From: Nitrospirota bacterium
GTDB lineage: Bacteria > Nitrospirota > Nitrospiria > Nitrospirales > Nitrospiraceae
Length of the DNA stretch: 64,000 nucleotides
Direction: 5' to 3'
NCBI GenBank assembly: GCA_004296885.1
Contig: SCVN01000023.1
Coordinates: 124,001-188,000, forward strand
Of this stretch, positions 35,976 to 44,972 are shown piece after piece. The notes under the pieces are model-generated. The model was not told the DNA's origin. It was given only the letters and a program-made list of their open reading frames with translations, and ran no database searches. How positions within the stretch are numbered: position 1 is the first letter of the stretch; each line of letters starts with the position of its first letter. The position numbers and the translations under genes were made by a program.

Positions 35976-36004
35976 AGGGTATCGTCCAAGCTCTCGGAAG
36001 TCAA
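35976..36004 (-). promoter_or_regulatory. Candidate promoter of the lasso operon
   Basis: On the minus strand TTGACT (36004-35999) and TACCCT (35981-35976) are spaced by 17 nt, about 36 nt upstream of the PqqD-like gene. The -10 is poor (3 of 6 matches), so an alternative sigma factor or activator may be needed. The gap to the upstream glycosyltransferase is 138 nt. Confidence 0.3.
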
Positions 36005-36078
36005 GACAGGCGTGGGTCTCGAAGCTGTGTGACCAGCGAAAGATTCGGCCTGCCGTCCGTCGAAGGACCTGAGCGAGG

Positions 36079-37164
36079 TTAGCGGAGGTACGAGGCCAGG
36101 ATCTCTGCCGCTTCAGCCGCTCCCGTCGGCGACGGCGGAACCTGGAGCGGGGCAGGCAGGGCCCGCAACGTATCGAGCGATGAGCCCCAGTGGCCCGCCT
36201 CGAAATCCTGCATGGACAGTTGCAGCGCCCGTCCATATTGGTGAAGAAACTGCACCAGGTATTCTTCTTCCGCGAAGTCATACCGCCTGACATAGAGGGT
36301 GGGTTTCCCCATGGCCACGGCCTCGACGGTCATGTTGTACCCAGGCTTCGTGACAATCATATCGGCCGAGGCCATGAGGGTGTCGAACGAAAGGGGCAGC
36401 GATTTCGCTGAACGCAGGCGGGAGTAGCCGGATGGCACGGATTCGCCGACGATAAACCGATAGCCCTGGAGCGCGTTGAGCCGGCTGAAGGGCAGGCGGT
36501 TCAGGGCGATGCCCCCGAAGCCAATCAGGACCAGGCAGTCATCCGGCTGAGCCACCAATTCCTCGTTGAGTCGAGCGCGGTCGGAGACCAGCGGTCGCAC
36601 AATGGGCGCGATGTCGATTTGATTCGGGAAGGCGGGAAAGGGCATGCCGGGGGTGACCCGAATCAGCAGATCCGCATGACTGTATGCTTGCTTGATCTGT
36701 TGGAGCACCCCAGCCTGTCGGATATCACCCGGCGTCATAAGCGGCTCCAGTATCTGGTCCCAGGACAAGCTGGACATTGCAATCGTCGGCAGGCCGGCCC
36801 GCGCTCCCGCTTCGACGGCCAGATGGGAAATATTCGACAGCAGCATGGCCGGCGATCGGGCCAGAATGGCGCGGGTTTCTTCCTCGACCCGAGTCTCCCA
36901 CTGGTCGTGAAACCGTTGTGTCTCGGCCCAGGTGGCGTCGTGGTCGATGTGGAGCGGCCCTTCCTGCACGCACCCTACGTCCTGCTGTTGTCGGGTGAGT
37001 TCCCAGGGAATCTGGATGAACCCCTCGAAGAACTGGCGAGGCAGGGTGGTCCGGAGCAAGGCCTTGATCCCGGAGACACTCTTTCCAAGTTCGTTGAGCA
37101 CCGGCGCCACTTGCGCGGCATGCCCGAACCCATGGCCTGAGATGGAGCACCAGATCAACGGCAT
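36079..37164 (-). CDS. Glycosyltransferase-like protein (GT-B, MurG/UGT type)
   Basis: The 361 residues follow the GT-B pattern. The N-terminal SISGHGFGHAAQVAPVLNEL is the Gly-rich acceptor-side loop. The C-terminal half has VLIGFGGIAL and TKPGYNMTVEAVAMGKPTLYVRR, the donor-binding strand-helix typical of the family 28 C-terminal domain. No sugar donor can be deduced. It sits 138 nt upstream of the lasso B1 gene on the same strand. A role in glycosylating the peptide is possible but not required. The preceding small TPR gene ends 9 nt before it, so it belongs to the TPR pair's transcript rather than to the lasso core. Confidence 0.78.
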   Translation of the reverse strand: MPLIWCSISGHGFGHAAQVAPVLNELGKSVSGIKALLRTTLPRQFFEGFIQIPWELTRQQQDVGCVQEGPLHIDHDATWAETQRFHDQWETRVEEETRAILARSPAMLLSNISHLAVEAGARAGLPTIAMSSLSWDQILEPLMTPGDIRQAGVLQQIKQAYSHADLLIRVTPGMPFPAFPNQIDIAPIVRPLVSDRARLNEELVAQPDDCLVLIGFGGIALNRLPFSRLNALQGYRFIVGESVPSGYSRLRSAKSLPLSFDTLMASADMIVTKPGYNMTVEAVAMGKPTLYVRRYDFAEEEYLVQFLHQYGRALQLSMQDFEAGHWGSSLDTLRALPAPLQVPPSPTGAAEAAEILASYLR

Positions 37165-37173
37165 GCGGAAGGA

Positions 37174-37491
37174 CTATCCGAGCATCTGGAGCAGGGCGCG
37201 CAGTTCCGGGACCAGATCGACCCCGCCGGAGGATCGGCCCGACTGGGCTGCGTCGATGCCGGCTTGTAAGATCGGCCTGGCGTCGTCCTTCCGTCCGAGC
37301 TTCACGAGGGCGCGGCCCAGGGCCAGGTGGGAGGCGACATGCGTCGGATCCAATTGAACGGCGACCTGTAGATGCTCGGCCGCTTCGGACAGGTTCCCGC
37401 CTTCCTGCAGCAGCTTATTGCCCAGTCCGTAGCGTCCCAAGAATCCCTTCGGATTTTTGGTTACCATCTGGCGAAAGGCGTCAATATCCAC
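37174..37491 (-). CDS. Short TPR-repeat protein
   Basis: This 105-residue soluble protein contains two tetratricopeptide-type helical hairpins (GFLGRYGLGNKLLQEGGNLSEAAEHLQVAVQLDP and HVASHLALGRALVKLGRKDDARPILQAGID). There is no signal peptide. It probably mediates protein-protein contact. It is adjacent to the glycosyltransferase-like gene (9 nt) and follows a larger TPR gene, and its partner is unknown. Confidence 0.75.
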   Translation of the reverse strand: MDIDAFRQMVTKNPKGFLGRYGLGNKLLQEGGNLSEAAEHLQVAVQLDPTHVASHLALGRALVKLGRKDDARPILQAGIDAAQSGRSSGGVDLVPELRALLQMLG

Positions 37492-37559
37492 AGGCCTGTC
37501 CTCCTCCTGTACTGTCGCGCGGCATCATAGCATGAGGCGTCGCCGGCCCTCCACAGCGA

Positions 37560-38333
37560 TTACCGCTTGAATCGGGTTTGCCGCAGAACTGCCAGGCGAG
37601 CTTCATCTGCCGCCGTCTGCGTGAGACGATACCGGCTGTTGACGAGGACCACCCGCTCCAGGCATCGAATGGCCGAGAGCCGATCGCCCCGCTGTTCGTA
37701 GAGTGAGGCCAGGAGGCGCAGCACCGAGGCCTCGCCCGGTTCGTTGCCGAGTTTGATGAAGTGTTCCGAGGCGTTGTTGAGACATTTTTCGGCCTGATCG
37801 TTCCGGCCTGCCGCCAGAAAGGTCCGGCCGAGTTGACTGTAGGTCACGGCCAGCCCGTCTTCGTCCCCCACGACGCGATGGGAGTCCAGGGCTTGTGTGA
37901 AGGCGGCGATCGCTTCTTCATGGCGATGGGCGGCCGCTTCCTGGAGCCCCAGGTTCGAATAGAGGATGCCGAGCGCCCGATGGTCCTGGATCGGCGTCAG
38001 CATGTCCAATGCTTCGAGGTAATAGGGCCGCGCCAACTCCGGATGGCCTGCCTCGGCCTGGACATTGCCCAAGTTCACCAAGGTTTGCCCGATGGCCCGC
38101 GGGTCCGGGTCGGCTCGCTGGATGGCCAGGACTTCCCGGTAGTATCGGTCGGCCTCGTCGAGCGCTCCCAGCATGGCGCAAATGTTCCCGAGGTTGCCGA
38201 GCGTGTCGGTGAGCGGCGGCACGAGGCCGCAAGCCCTGTCCTCCGCGAGCGCCAGTTCAAACCAGTGTCGGGCTTGCACGAGATCGCCGCGGTGCAGGAA
38301 GATCTTGCCTTTTTCCTTGTGAGCCTCCGCCAT
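37560..38333 (-). CDS. TPR-repeat protein
   Basis: This 257-residue protein is made almost entirely of tetratricopeptide repeats of the 40-residue type (GNLGNICAMLGALDEADRYYREVLAIQR, LVNLGNVQAEAGHPELARPYYLEALDM, AVTYSQLGRTFLAAGRNDQAEKCLNNASEHF). It has no signal or membrane segment. It could be a scaffold for the neighbouring glycosyltransferase-like or lasso enzymes, but that is inference from co-direction only. It diverges from the CHASE2 cyclase gene. Confidence 0.78.
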   Translation of the reverse strand: MAEAHKEKGKIFLHRGDLVQARHWFELALAEDRACGLVPPLTDTLGNLGNICAMLGALDEADRYYREVLAIQRADPDPRAIGQTLVNLGNVQAEAGHPELARPYYLEALDMLTPIQDHRALGILYSNLGLQEAAAHRHEEAIAAFTQALDSHRVVGDEDGLAVTYSQLGRTFLAAGRNDQAEKCLNNASEHFIKLGNEPGEASVLRLLASLYEQRGDRLSAIRCLERVVLVNSRYRLTQTAADEARLAVLRQTRFKR

Positions 38334-38466
38334 GATGGTTAGGATAGGGCGGAGCGAGGGCGAAATCCAGCTTCATGTTCGACGTTGACCGTCCGGCCGA
38401 CGCGCGCGGAGTTCGACGCGCGGTGATCGATCGTGGCACGGTTGCGTATCCGTCCCGGAGTGCCTC

Positions 38467-40617
38467 ATGGCCCGTATCTGGCTCGGAAAAACCCAGGTCA
38501 TTCATACGCTCGCTTTGTGGCTTGCGATATTGGTCGCCGGCACGATCATGGTTCTTTCCTGGATCGGCCCGGGGCCTCTGATCCGACTTGAAAACGACTT
38601 GCTCGACTTCCGGTTCAAGCTGCGGGGCGAGCGCCAACCCGGGGACGACATCATCGTCGTGACCGTGGATGAAAAAAGTCTGAAGGAAGTCGGGCGGTGG
38701 CCCTGGTCTCGCGACAAACAGGCCCAGCTGGTCCGCACGATCGCTGCCGATAAAGCCAAGGTGATCGGCCTCGATATCATTTATTCCGAAGCGGAGGTGA
38801 CGGAATACCTGCGGGGCTTGCAGGAGCTGATCGCCGCCGCCAACACTGCCGCTGGCCCCCCGGCCTCCTTCACCGGTCTTCTCCGGCAGAAGCTTGCGGA
38901 AGCGGACACGGACCGGCAATTCGCCGCCAGCCTCCGGGAGGCCGGCAACGTCGTGCTGGCGCTCCCCTTGTTGGTGCCCGAATCCGGAGCGGGTTCACGG
39001 AGTCGCACGAAAGAAACGCTTCCCCCCGAATACCTCAAGAAGCACCTGTTTATGCTTGTGAGGCAGGCCAAGGGAGGAAAGGCGTTGGAGCCGCAACGGG
39101 CCGCGGATGCCGATCCGCCGCTCAAGCCCTTCGCCGATCAGGCGCTGAGCCTCGGGCATGTCTACAGCCTGCCCGATGTGGATGGGATCACCAGATATGA
39201 GTACCTGGCGATTTCCTATGGGACCGAGGACGACTACTATCCCTCATTGGGGCTGGAGATCGCCCGGCTCTATCTCGATGTTCCCCGCGATCGGATGTCG
39301 CTGACGCTGGGAGAGGGCGTGCGAGTGGGCGATCGGCTCATCCCCACGGACCAAAAATCCAGGATGCTCATCGATCATGTGGGCCGAGAGGCCAGCTTCC
39401 GATACGTCTCGGCGACCGATGTCATTCATCAGCGCTTCCCGCCGGGGACTTTTTCGGGCAAGGCGGTGCTGGTCGGCACGTCGGCACTCGGCACGTACGA
39501 CCAGAAGAGCACTCCCTTCTCGGCCAATTTTCCTGGGGTCGAGAAGAATGCCGCCGTGGTGGAGAATATTATCCATGGCCGGTTTCTGGAGAAGGGCATC
39601 TGGGCCGGACCGCTCGATCTCGGTCTCATCGCGGCCTTCGGATTGACCCTGGGCTTTGTTCTGCCGCGCCTCAAAGCCCTGCCAGGGGTCCTGGTCGCCT
39701 TCGCCGCCCTCGCCGGCTACGCGCTGACCGCCCAGTATCTCTTCATCGAGCACGGGGTCTGGCTGGACGTGGTCTATCCGATGCTGACGATTGCGATCAC
39801 GTTCACGGCCATCACGGTGCTCCGGTTCATGACAGAAGAAAAACAAGCCAAAGAGGTCCGGGCCATGTTTTCGAGCTACGTGAGCCCGCGGATCGTGGAG
39901 GAATTGATCAAGGACCCCGCCAAGGCCAGGCTGGGCGGCCAACGGAAAGAGTTGACGATGTTGTTTTCGGACGTGGCCGGGTTTACCGCGTTCAGCGAAA
40001 AACATTCAGCGGAAGAGGTCGTGGCCCAGCTGAACGAATACCTCGGCGCGATGACGGACGTCATTTTTCGGTGGAACGGCACGCTCGACAAGTTCGTCGG
40101 CGACGCCATTGTCGTCTTCTGGGGAGCCCCGCTCGAACAACCCAACCACGTGGAGTTGTCCATCAAATGTGCGCTGCACATGCGGAAGCGACTGGAGGAG
40201 TTGCAGGAGAAGTGGAAGGCGGAAGGGAAGGTGCCCTTCGAGAACGGCATCGGAATCAACACCGGCCATGCCGTGGTGGGCAACATCGGGGCCGAAGGAA
40301 AAAAGATGGACTACACGATGATCGGCGATCACGTCAATCTGGCGGCTCGAGCAGAAGGGCTCACCAGAAAGTTCGGCTGCCCCATCGTGATCACCGAATA
40401 CACGGCGGAGCGTCTCAAGCAGTTGATGGGCGCGGAAGAAAACCAGGACAATCGAGGGCGGATCAGCCACATCGATCTGCGCAAGCTGGGCGCAGTCAAA
40501 GTGAAAGGCAAGGATCAGCCGGTCGTCGTATATGGGCTGGGTTCGTTGGGCCGGGATCAAGCGTCCGTGGTCGCCGAGGACGCGTCAGAGGAAACGTTGG
40601 AGATGACGGAGAAGTGA
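38467..40617 (+). CDS. CHASE2-domain class III adenylate cyclase
   Basis: This is a 716-residue membrane protein. TM1 near residues 14-35 leads into a periplasmic CHASE2 sensor (residues about 50-365, with GDDIIVVTVDEKSLKEVGRWPWSRD and the conserved GKAVLVGTSALGTYD). About three TM helices follow (370-450), then the cyclase domain with D502 in MLFSDVAGFTAF, D546 in FVGDAIVVFW, K542 just before it, and KMDYTMIGDHVNLAARAE with the Asp of adenine selection and the Asn/Arg transition-state pair. All catalytic residues are intact, so cAMP production in response to a periplasmic signal is expected. No cAMP receptor gene lies nearby. Confidence 0.92.
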   Translation: MARIWLGKTQVIHTLALWLAILVAGTIMVLSWIGPGPLIRLENDLLDFRFKLRGERQPGDDIIVVTVDEKSLKEVGRWPWSRDKQAQLVRTIAADKAKVIGLDIIYSEAEVTEYLRGLQELIAAANTAAGPPASFTGLLRQKLAEADTDRQFAASLREAGNVVLALPLLVPESGAGSRSRTKETLPPEYLKKHLFMLVRQAKGGKALEPQRAADADPPLKPFADQALSLGHVYSLPDVDGITRYEYLAISYGTEDDYYPSLGLEIARLYLDVPRDRMSLTLGEGVRVGDRLIPTDQKSRMLIDHVGREASFRYVSATDVIHQRFPPGTFSGKAVLVGTSALGTYDQKSTPFSANFPGVEKNAAVVENIIHGRFLEKGIWAGPLDLGLIAAFGLTLGFVLPRLKALPGVLVAFAALAGYALTAQYLFIEHGVWLDVVYPMLTIAITFTAITVLRFMTEEKQAKEVRAMFSSYVSPRIVEELIKDPAKARLGGQRKELTMLFSDVAGFTAFSEKHSAEEVVAQLNEYLGAMTDVIFRWNGTLDKFVGDAIVVFWGAPLEQPNHVELSIKCALHMRKRLEELQEKWKAEGKVPFENGIGINTGHAVVGNIGAEGKKMDYTMIGDHVNLAARAEGLTRKFGCPIVITEYTAERLKQLMGAEENQDNRGRISHIDLRKLGAVKVKGKDQPVVVYGLGSLGRDQASVVAEDASEETLEMTEK

Positions 40618-40634
40618 CATATTCAATATTTGTT

Positions 40635-40661
40635 TTGATTGGCCCTTTATCGCGCTAATAT
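40635..40661 (+). promoter_or_regulatory. Possible promoter for the TPR outer-membrane gene
   Basis: TTGATT (40635-40640) and TAATAT (40656-40661) flank a short 15-nt spacer, 25 nt upstream of the ATG at 40686, in an AT-rich gap after the cyclase stop. Short spacing lowers confidence. Confidence 0.35.
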
Positions 40662-40685
40662 CGCTTCTATTTTCGGAGTTGAGCA

Positions 40686-42338
40686 ATGATATGTGTGCGC
40701 CGTCCCAGAGGTAATGTCATCCTGCTTTCGTCTCTCGGACTCGGACTGATCCTGCTTTTCTTTTGGTGCCCCGTGACGGCTGACGCCCAATCCGATGCGG
40801 GCAGTGAGGCGGCCAACGCGCCGACGGCCGACGAGGATGTCGAAACCTACGAGTTGAAGTTCTCGAGGGGATTGGTTGAATTCGGGCGGGGAAACTACGA
40901 GGCGGCCGAAATTTATTTCGACTTGGCGCTTGAGGGGAAGCCCGGCGACCCGGAGGCCAGCTACTACCTGGGCCAAGCTCTGTTGCGGCAAAGCAAGCTG
41001 GAGGACGCGGAAGACGTGTTCCGCGACATGGTGGAGGCGAACCCGGAATCCGGGAAGGCTTGGCTGGGCATCGGCATGGTGCAATACAATCGCGGCGAGT
41101 ACCAGGAGGCCCTGACCAGCCTGGCCGCAGCCGAAAAGCTCATGCCCACCGACGCCCTGGTGTACTACTTCCAGGGTTTGGCTTACCACGATTTGCAGGA
41201 TTTCGATAAATCACCCGGGCGGTTCCTCCGCGCCATGACCCTCAGTCCGGATCTGGCCCCCACGGCTCAATATTACAGCGGCGTGGCCTTCTTCAAGCGC
41301 GGCGCAATGGACGAAGCCAAAACCTCGTTCGAATCAGCCATTGCCGCCGGTGGAGACACGGAGCAGGTCCGCATCTCCAAAGAGTTGCTGACTCAAACCG
41401 TCAGTCAGATGCCGGCTGGGCCGCGCAAGTGGAGCGCGAGTTTCAACCTCGCTGCGGAATACGACACCAACGTCGTCGTCCTTCCCAGCGGCACCTCGCC
41501 TCCGGCCGGCAGCACCGGTATTTCCAGGCAGAAGGACTATCGGACCGTCATGAACGCCAACCTCGAATATCGCGCGATCCAGACGGATACCTGGACGATC
41601 GGCTCGACGATGGGCGTGTACCAGAGCTTTCACCGGACCTTGAGCGGATTCGACGTGGAGGACTTCAACCCGACTTTTTACATCAGACGTCAGATAGGAC
41701 CAGTCCAGGCAACGGCTTCCTATCTATACAATTACACCTTGGTCGGCCGCTCTCCTTACTTGATCGCACACACGGCCCAGACGACTTTTTCCGTGACGGA
41801 AACGCCCTGGACCTTTACGCAGGTGGCGTTCCGGTTTCAAAACAAGGACTTCCAGGACGGGCGGTTCCTCCTCAACTCCGCCCGTGACGGCAAGAACTGG
41901 CTGGCTGGACTCACGCAATATTTGTTGTTTGCGGAAAACCAGGGCCGTTTCCGGCTCGGCTATACCTACGACACGGACAATACGGGCGGTGGGTCGCCCG
42001 ACGTGGCCGCCTTACCGGGAACAGCGGAAAATGCGGACTGGGACTATATCGGGCATCGGTTTTCGGTCGGGCTGGAATTGCCCCCGATCTATACGGTGGA
42101 AGCCGATCTGGCCTTTGATTTTTACCGGCAAAACTACGAAAACCCCAACACACTCTCCGCGAACGGGTTGATCAAGCGCCGCGATAATATCTATGCCTTC
42201 ACCGGGGCCCTGACGCGAGAAGTAAACAAATACTTTGCCCTCTCTCTCCAATATGCCTATACCCGCGACGAGAACAATATTCAGGCCTACGACTACAACC
42301 GAAGCATTTATTCTCTCATTCTGAACGGGACATTCTAG
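40686..42338 (+). CDS. TPR-plus-beta-barrel outer-membrane protein
   Basis: A 550-residue exported protein. A signal peptide (hydrophobic core LLSSLGLGLILLFFWCP, then TADAQ) is followed by five or so TPR repeats (residues about 55-230, for example EASYYLGQALLRQSKLEDAEDVFRDMVEANP). Residues about 245-550 are an outer-membrane barrel with alternating aromatic strands and the terminal Phe (SLILNGTF) expected by the BAM machinery. The layout resembles surface lipoprotein assembly modifier (DUF560) and TPR-porin proteins that handle export or cell-surface assembly. It precedes the FecR-domain gene and may export or anchor that repetitive protein. Confidence 0.8.
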   Translation: MICVRRPRGNVILLSSLGLGLILLFFWCPVTADAQSDAGSEAANAPTADEDVETYELKFSRGLVEFGRGNYEAAEIYFDLALEGKPGDPEASYYLGQALLRQSKLEDAEDVFRDMVEANPESGKAWLGIGMVQYNRGEYQEALTSLAAAEKLMPTDALVYYFQGLAYHDLQDFDKSPGRFLRAMTLSPDLAPTAQYYSGVAFFKRGAMDEAKTSFESAIAAGGDTEQVRISKELLTQTVSQMPAGPRKWSASFNLAAEYDTNVVVLPSGTSPPAGSTGISRQKDYRTVMNANLEYRAIQTDTWTIGSTMGVYQSFHRTLSGFDVEDFNPTFYIRRQIGPVQATASYLYNYTLVGRSPYLIAHTAQTTFSVTETPWTFTQVAFRFQNKDFQDGRFLLNSARDGKNWLAGLTQYLLFAENQGRFRLGYTYDTDNTGGGSPDVAALPGTAENADWDYIGHRFSVGLELPPIYTVEADLAFDFYRQNYENPNTLSANGLIKRRDNIYAFTGALTREVNKYFALSLQYAYTRDENNIQAYDYNRSIYSLILNGTF

Positions 42339-42588
42339 CAACAGGACCTGCCTCGGCAGCATGCAAAGCTCCTGCGGAGCGACAATTCTCAGTTCGCCGG
42401 CCAAAATTTGTCTTTATCTGCCTCCTGACCTATGTAAATCGTGGGTGCGGAGAGGCGAAATCTCCTGCCTTGATAAGCCTTTCGAGAAATTTCACCTTTG
42501 GTTTGAATGGGAATGGAACTTGCTGTATCTTGACTCAGTAAAGTTTAATCTTACCTCTAAAAAAGCGGCTGTCAGACCAGGAGGGGGT

Positions 42589-44580
42589 ATGGGCAATCAT
42601 CGGGCAGGCGGCTACATCTCAGGTTTGTGGGTCGCCCTTGTCATGGTTGGGACTCCTTCGGTCACAGTGGCTGCGGATTCGGAGGCGGGCATCGGGGTTG
42701 TCACGGCGGTCCAGGGCAACGTGACCGTGGATCACCCAGACCCGGCGCCGGCGGTACAGGTCAAGCTGCAAGACAACGTGTTGTTCAAGGACGTGATCGT
42801 CACTCAAAAAGAATCCAGAACCAAGGCGCTCCTGGACAACGAAAGCCTTCTGACCATCGGCGAAAACAGCCGGGTCGAAATCACCGAACATATCTACGAT
42901 CCCAAAGAGAACAAGCGCAGCGTTGTGGTCAAGCTGATCGAGGGGAAGCTGCGCGCCTTGGTCGGCAAGGTCTTTTCAGAAGCCGGCAACAAGTTTGAAA
43001 TCCACACCTCGAGCGCAGTGGCCGCCGCTCGCGGGACGTATTTCGTCGTCTGGTCGGAAGGGGGCCAGAGCGGCATCGCCAACATCGGCAACTCCGGAAA
43101 AGTCGATTTTACCTCCGGGGGCAAGACCGTCACCGTGGCTCCGACCCAATTTTCAGCTGCCCCTCCCGGGGCGCCGCCGGCTCCCCCTGCGCCATCGGCT
43201 TCGCCTGGCGCGCCGGCGATTGTGAACGCCTCGGTGCAGGGAACGGTTTTAACCGATGCGCCGAAAGGTGAATCAGGCGGCCAGGCGGTGCAGACGGTTA
43301 CCGCGGCGCGACAGGCAGCGCGGACCACAAGTACGCAGGTGCAGCCCACGGAACAGACAACGACTCAGACACAGCCCACGGAGCAGGAAAAGACTCAGAC
43401 GCAAGAAACCGAGGATTCCAAAAACAAGACCGACAAGGCCAAACGCGACGCAGCAAAACTGAAAGCCGAACAGGCCAAACGGGAACAGCAACGCTTGCGC
43501 GCCGCCCAACAAGGCAGGCAACAATCCAGTGACCAGGCCCGTTCGCTGGCCAGAACCCTGCAGCAGGAACGACAGCAAGCCAGGCAAGAACGGCAAGCGG
43601 CTAGGGCGCGAGGGGAAACTCTGCCTCGGAACGTGGAGCGGGCGCAGCGGCAAGCGCAAGTCGCCCGACTGGTCGCGTCAGGGGATCGTCAGACAGCCAT
43701 TCGGCTGGTCACAGTAGGACGGCAGGGTGACTTCGGTGGACGGGGCGGAAACGTTGGAGGAGGAGACAGCAGCGGGCAGGGGGGCGGGGTTGCGCAAGGC
43801 CTCGCTCAAGTTCAAGTCGGCGGAGACCAGGGTAACGCTGCTTCAGGTGGTAGCCAGGGGCAGGGACAGGGTAGTGGGCAAGGGCAGGCCTCTGGCGGGC
43901 AGGGAATAGGGAGCAGTCAGGGGGCCAGCTCTCAAACGGCTCAGTCAGGCGGCCAATCCCAAGGGTTACAAGGAACCGGATCTGGCCAGGGTGGGCCATT
44001 GGCCTCAAGCGGGAGCGGGCAAAGCTCAGGTCCCGGTGCTGGACAAGGCTTCAGTTCCGGTAGTGGCCAGGGAGCCCAAGGAGCCCAGGTGGCTTCGACC
44101 GGTAACGTGGGAAGTCAGGGTTCCGGGTCAGGCAGTGGGCAAGGCGGAGGACAGAGCGGGAGCTCGGGCCAGTCTTCTGCCCCCCCCAGCACAGGCGCCG
44201 GTCGTACAACCTCGTTCTTCGGATTTAGCGGAGCGGGACGGGTTGGGTCCCTCCCATCTGTAACTCCTCCGTCCAGCATTTCCGGGGCTGCCGACAATAT
44301 CATTTTTGCCCAAGAGGCGGCGGCGGGGAGCTCGAATTCATCCGGTTCGTCGAACAATAGCTCGGGAGGGGGCTCATCTTCTTCCAGCGGCAGCTCATCT
44401 TCCAGCGGTAGTTCTTCCTCGAGCAGCAGTTCGTCCTCCAGTGGTAGTTCGTCCTCGAGCAGCAGCTCGTCTTCGAAAAGCGGCTCAGACACCAAGGTCA
44501 CTGGCACATCCAGCGGTGGCAAGTCTAACCGCACGATCAATGAAGATTTTACTCGAAATCGGCGCGGACGGGGTCGCTAA
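42589..44580 (+). CDS. Exported FecR-domain protein with long low-complexity Gln/Gly/Ser tail
   Basis: ATG at 42589 has GGAGG about 5 nt upstream and starts a signal peptide. The 663-residue product contains a FecR domain (residues about 30-155, with LTIGENSRVEITEHIYDP and SSAVAAARGTYFVVWSE), a Pro-rich linker, a Lys/Arg/Gln/Ala-rich helical region (about 300-420), a Gly-Gln-Ser region (about 430-590) and a poly-Ser tract (about 610-650) before a basic C-terminus. FecR domains usually act as periplasmic signalling parts. Here the architecture looks more like a surface fibre or matrix protein. No sigma factor gene is adjacent. Confidence 0.8.
   Translation: MGNHRAGGYISGLWVALVMVGTPSVTVAADSEAGIGVVTAVQGNVTVDHPDPAPAVQVKLQDNVLFKDVIVTQKESRTKALLDNESLLTIGENSRVEITEHIYDPKENKRSVVVKLIEGKLRALVGKVFSEAGNKFEIHTSSAVAAARGTYFVVWSEGGQSGIANIGNSGKVDFTSGGKTVTVAPTQFSAAPPGAPPAPPAPSASPGAPAIVNASVQGTVLTDAPKGESGGQAVQTVTAARQAARTTSTQVQPTEQTTTQTQPTEQEKTQTQETEDSKNKTDKAKRDAAKLKAEQAKREQQRLRAAQQGRQQSSDQARSLARTLQQERQQARQERQAARARGETLPRNVERAQRQAQVARLVASGDRQTAIRLVTVGRQGDFGGRGGNVGGGDSSGQGGGVAQGLAQVQVGGDQGNAASGGSQGQGQGSGQGQASGGQGIGSSQGASSQTAQSGGQSQGLQGTGSGQGGPLASSGSGQSSGPGAGQGFSSGSGQGAQGAQVASTGNVGSQGSGSGSGQGGGQSGSSGQSSAPPSTGAGRTTSFFGFSGAGRVGSLPSVTPPSSISGAADNIIFAQEAAAGSSNSSGSSNNSSGGGSSSSSGSSSSSGSSSSSSSSSSSGSSSSSSSSSSKSGSDTKVTGTSSGGKSNRTINEDFTRNRRGRGR
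44372..44481 (+). repeat. Serine-codon minisatellite in the FecR-protein gene
   Basis: Repeated short units of AGC/TCG/TCC serine codons broken by Gly codons (for example agcagcagttcgtcctccag). The mixture of all serine codons suggests selection for the protein tract, with slippage possible. Confidence 0.6.
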
Positions 44581-44972
44581 GGGGTCTTCGCCGGGGCTGA
44601 CAACGCAACTTCGACTTCCACCGTTCCATCCGGATGCCGCGCAACTTTCGTGATCCGGAATCCTTTCACCGCCGCGCCAACCTTCACTGGTCCCCGATAG
44701 TCCAGCGGCGCGGCCCGGCCGCTTCTCTGAGCCAGCTTGCGGATCGCATCTACGAACGCGCCTCGTTCTGCCATGGCTTTGGCCTGCGTGGGTGAGGAGG
44801 CGTTGCGGGGGGGATGTCCCAGGCCAATTGCGGTGAGCAGGAGGGCAGGAGTCTCGGCCTGAGTTTCTTGCGCCGCAAGCGACGGCATGGGCGAGAGCCA
44901 ACCGAGCAGGCCCAGCAACAGCCAGAAACTAATCCCCGCCTTTGATGGCATCCTTGTCATATTCTGCTCCAT
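44577..44972 (-). CDS. Exported small protein, LPP20/FlgT-like N-terminal pattern
   Basis: About 131 residues. An N-terminal signal peptide (GISFWLLLGLLGWLSPMPSLAAQ) precedes a segment with the pattern GLGHPP...QAKAMAERGAFVDAIRKLAQ, which resembles the LPP20/FlgT-type domain found in periplasmic proteins and lipoproteins. No lipobox Cys is seen. The start at 44972 is chosen because AAGGAGG lies six nt upstream. Two earlier ATGs in frame are less well spaced. It is convergent with the FecR-domain gene (4-nt overlap) and overlaps the upstream small gene by about 40 nt, so the pair is coupled. Confidence 0.7.
   Translation of the reverse strand: MEQNMTRMPSKAGISFWLLLGLLGWLSPMPSLAAQETQAETPALLLTAIGLGHPPRNASSPTQAKAMAERGAFVDAIRKLAQRSGRAAPLDYRGPVKVGAAVKGFRITKVARHPDGTVEVEVALSAPAKTP

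Noticed and set aside
42339-42588. Possible c-di-GMP (GEMM) riboswitch before the FecR-domain gene, from a GCAAAGC word
   Set aside because: Only a short word matches. The paired helices and tetraloop/receptor expected of GEMM are not seen. The 250-nt gap has no other recognisable feature.
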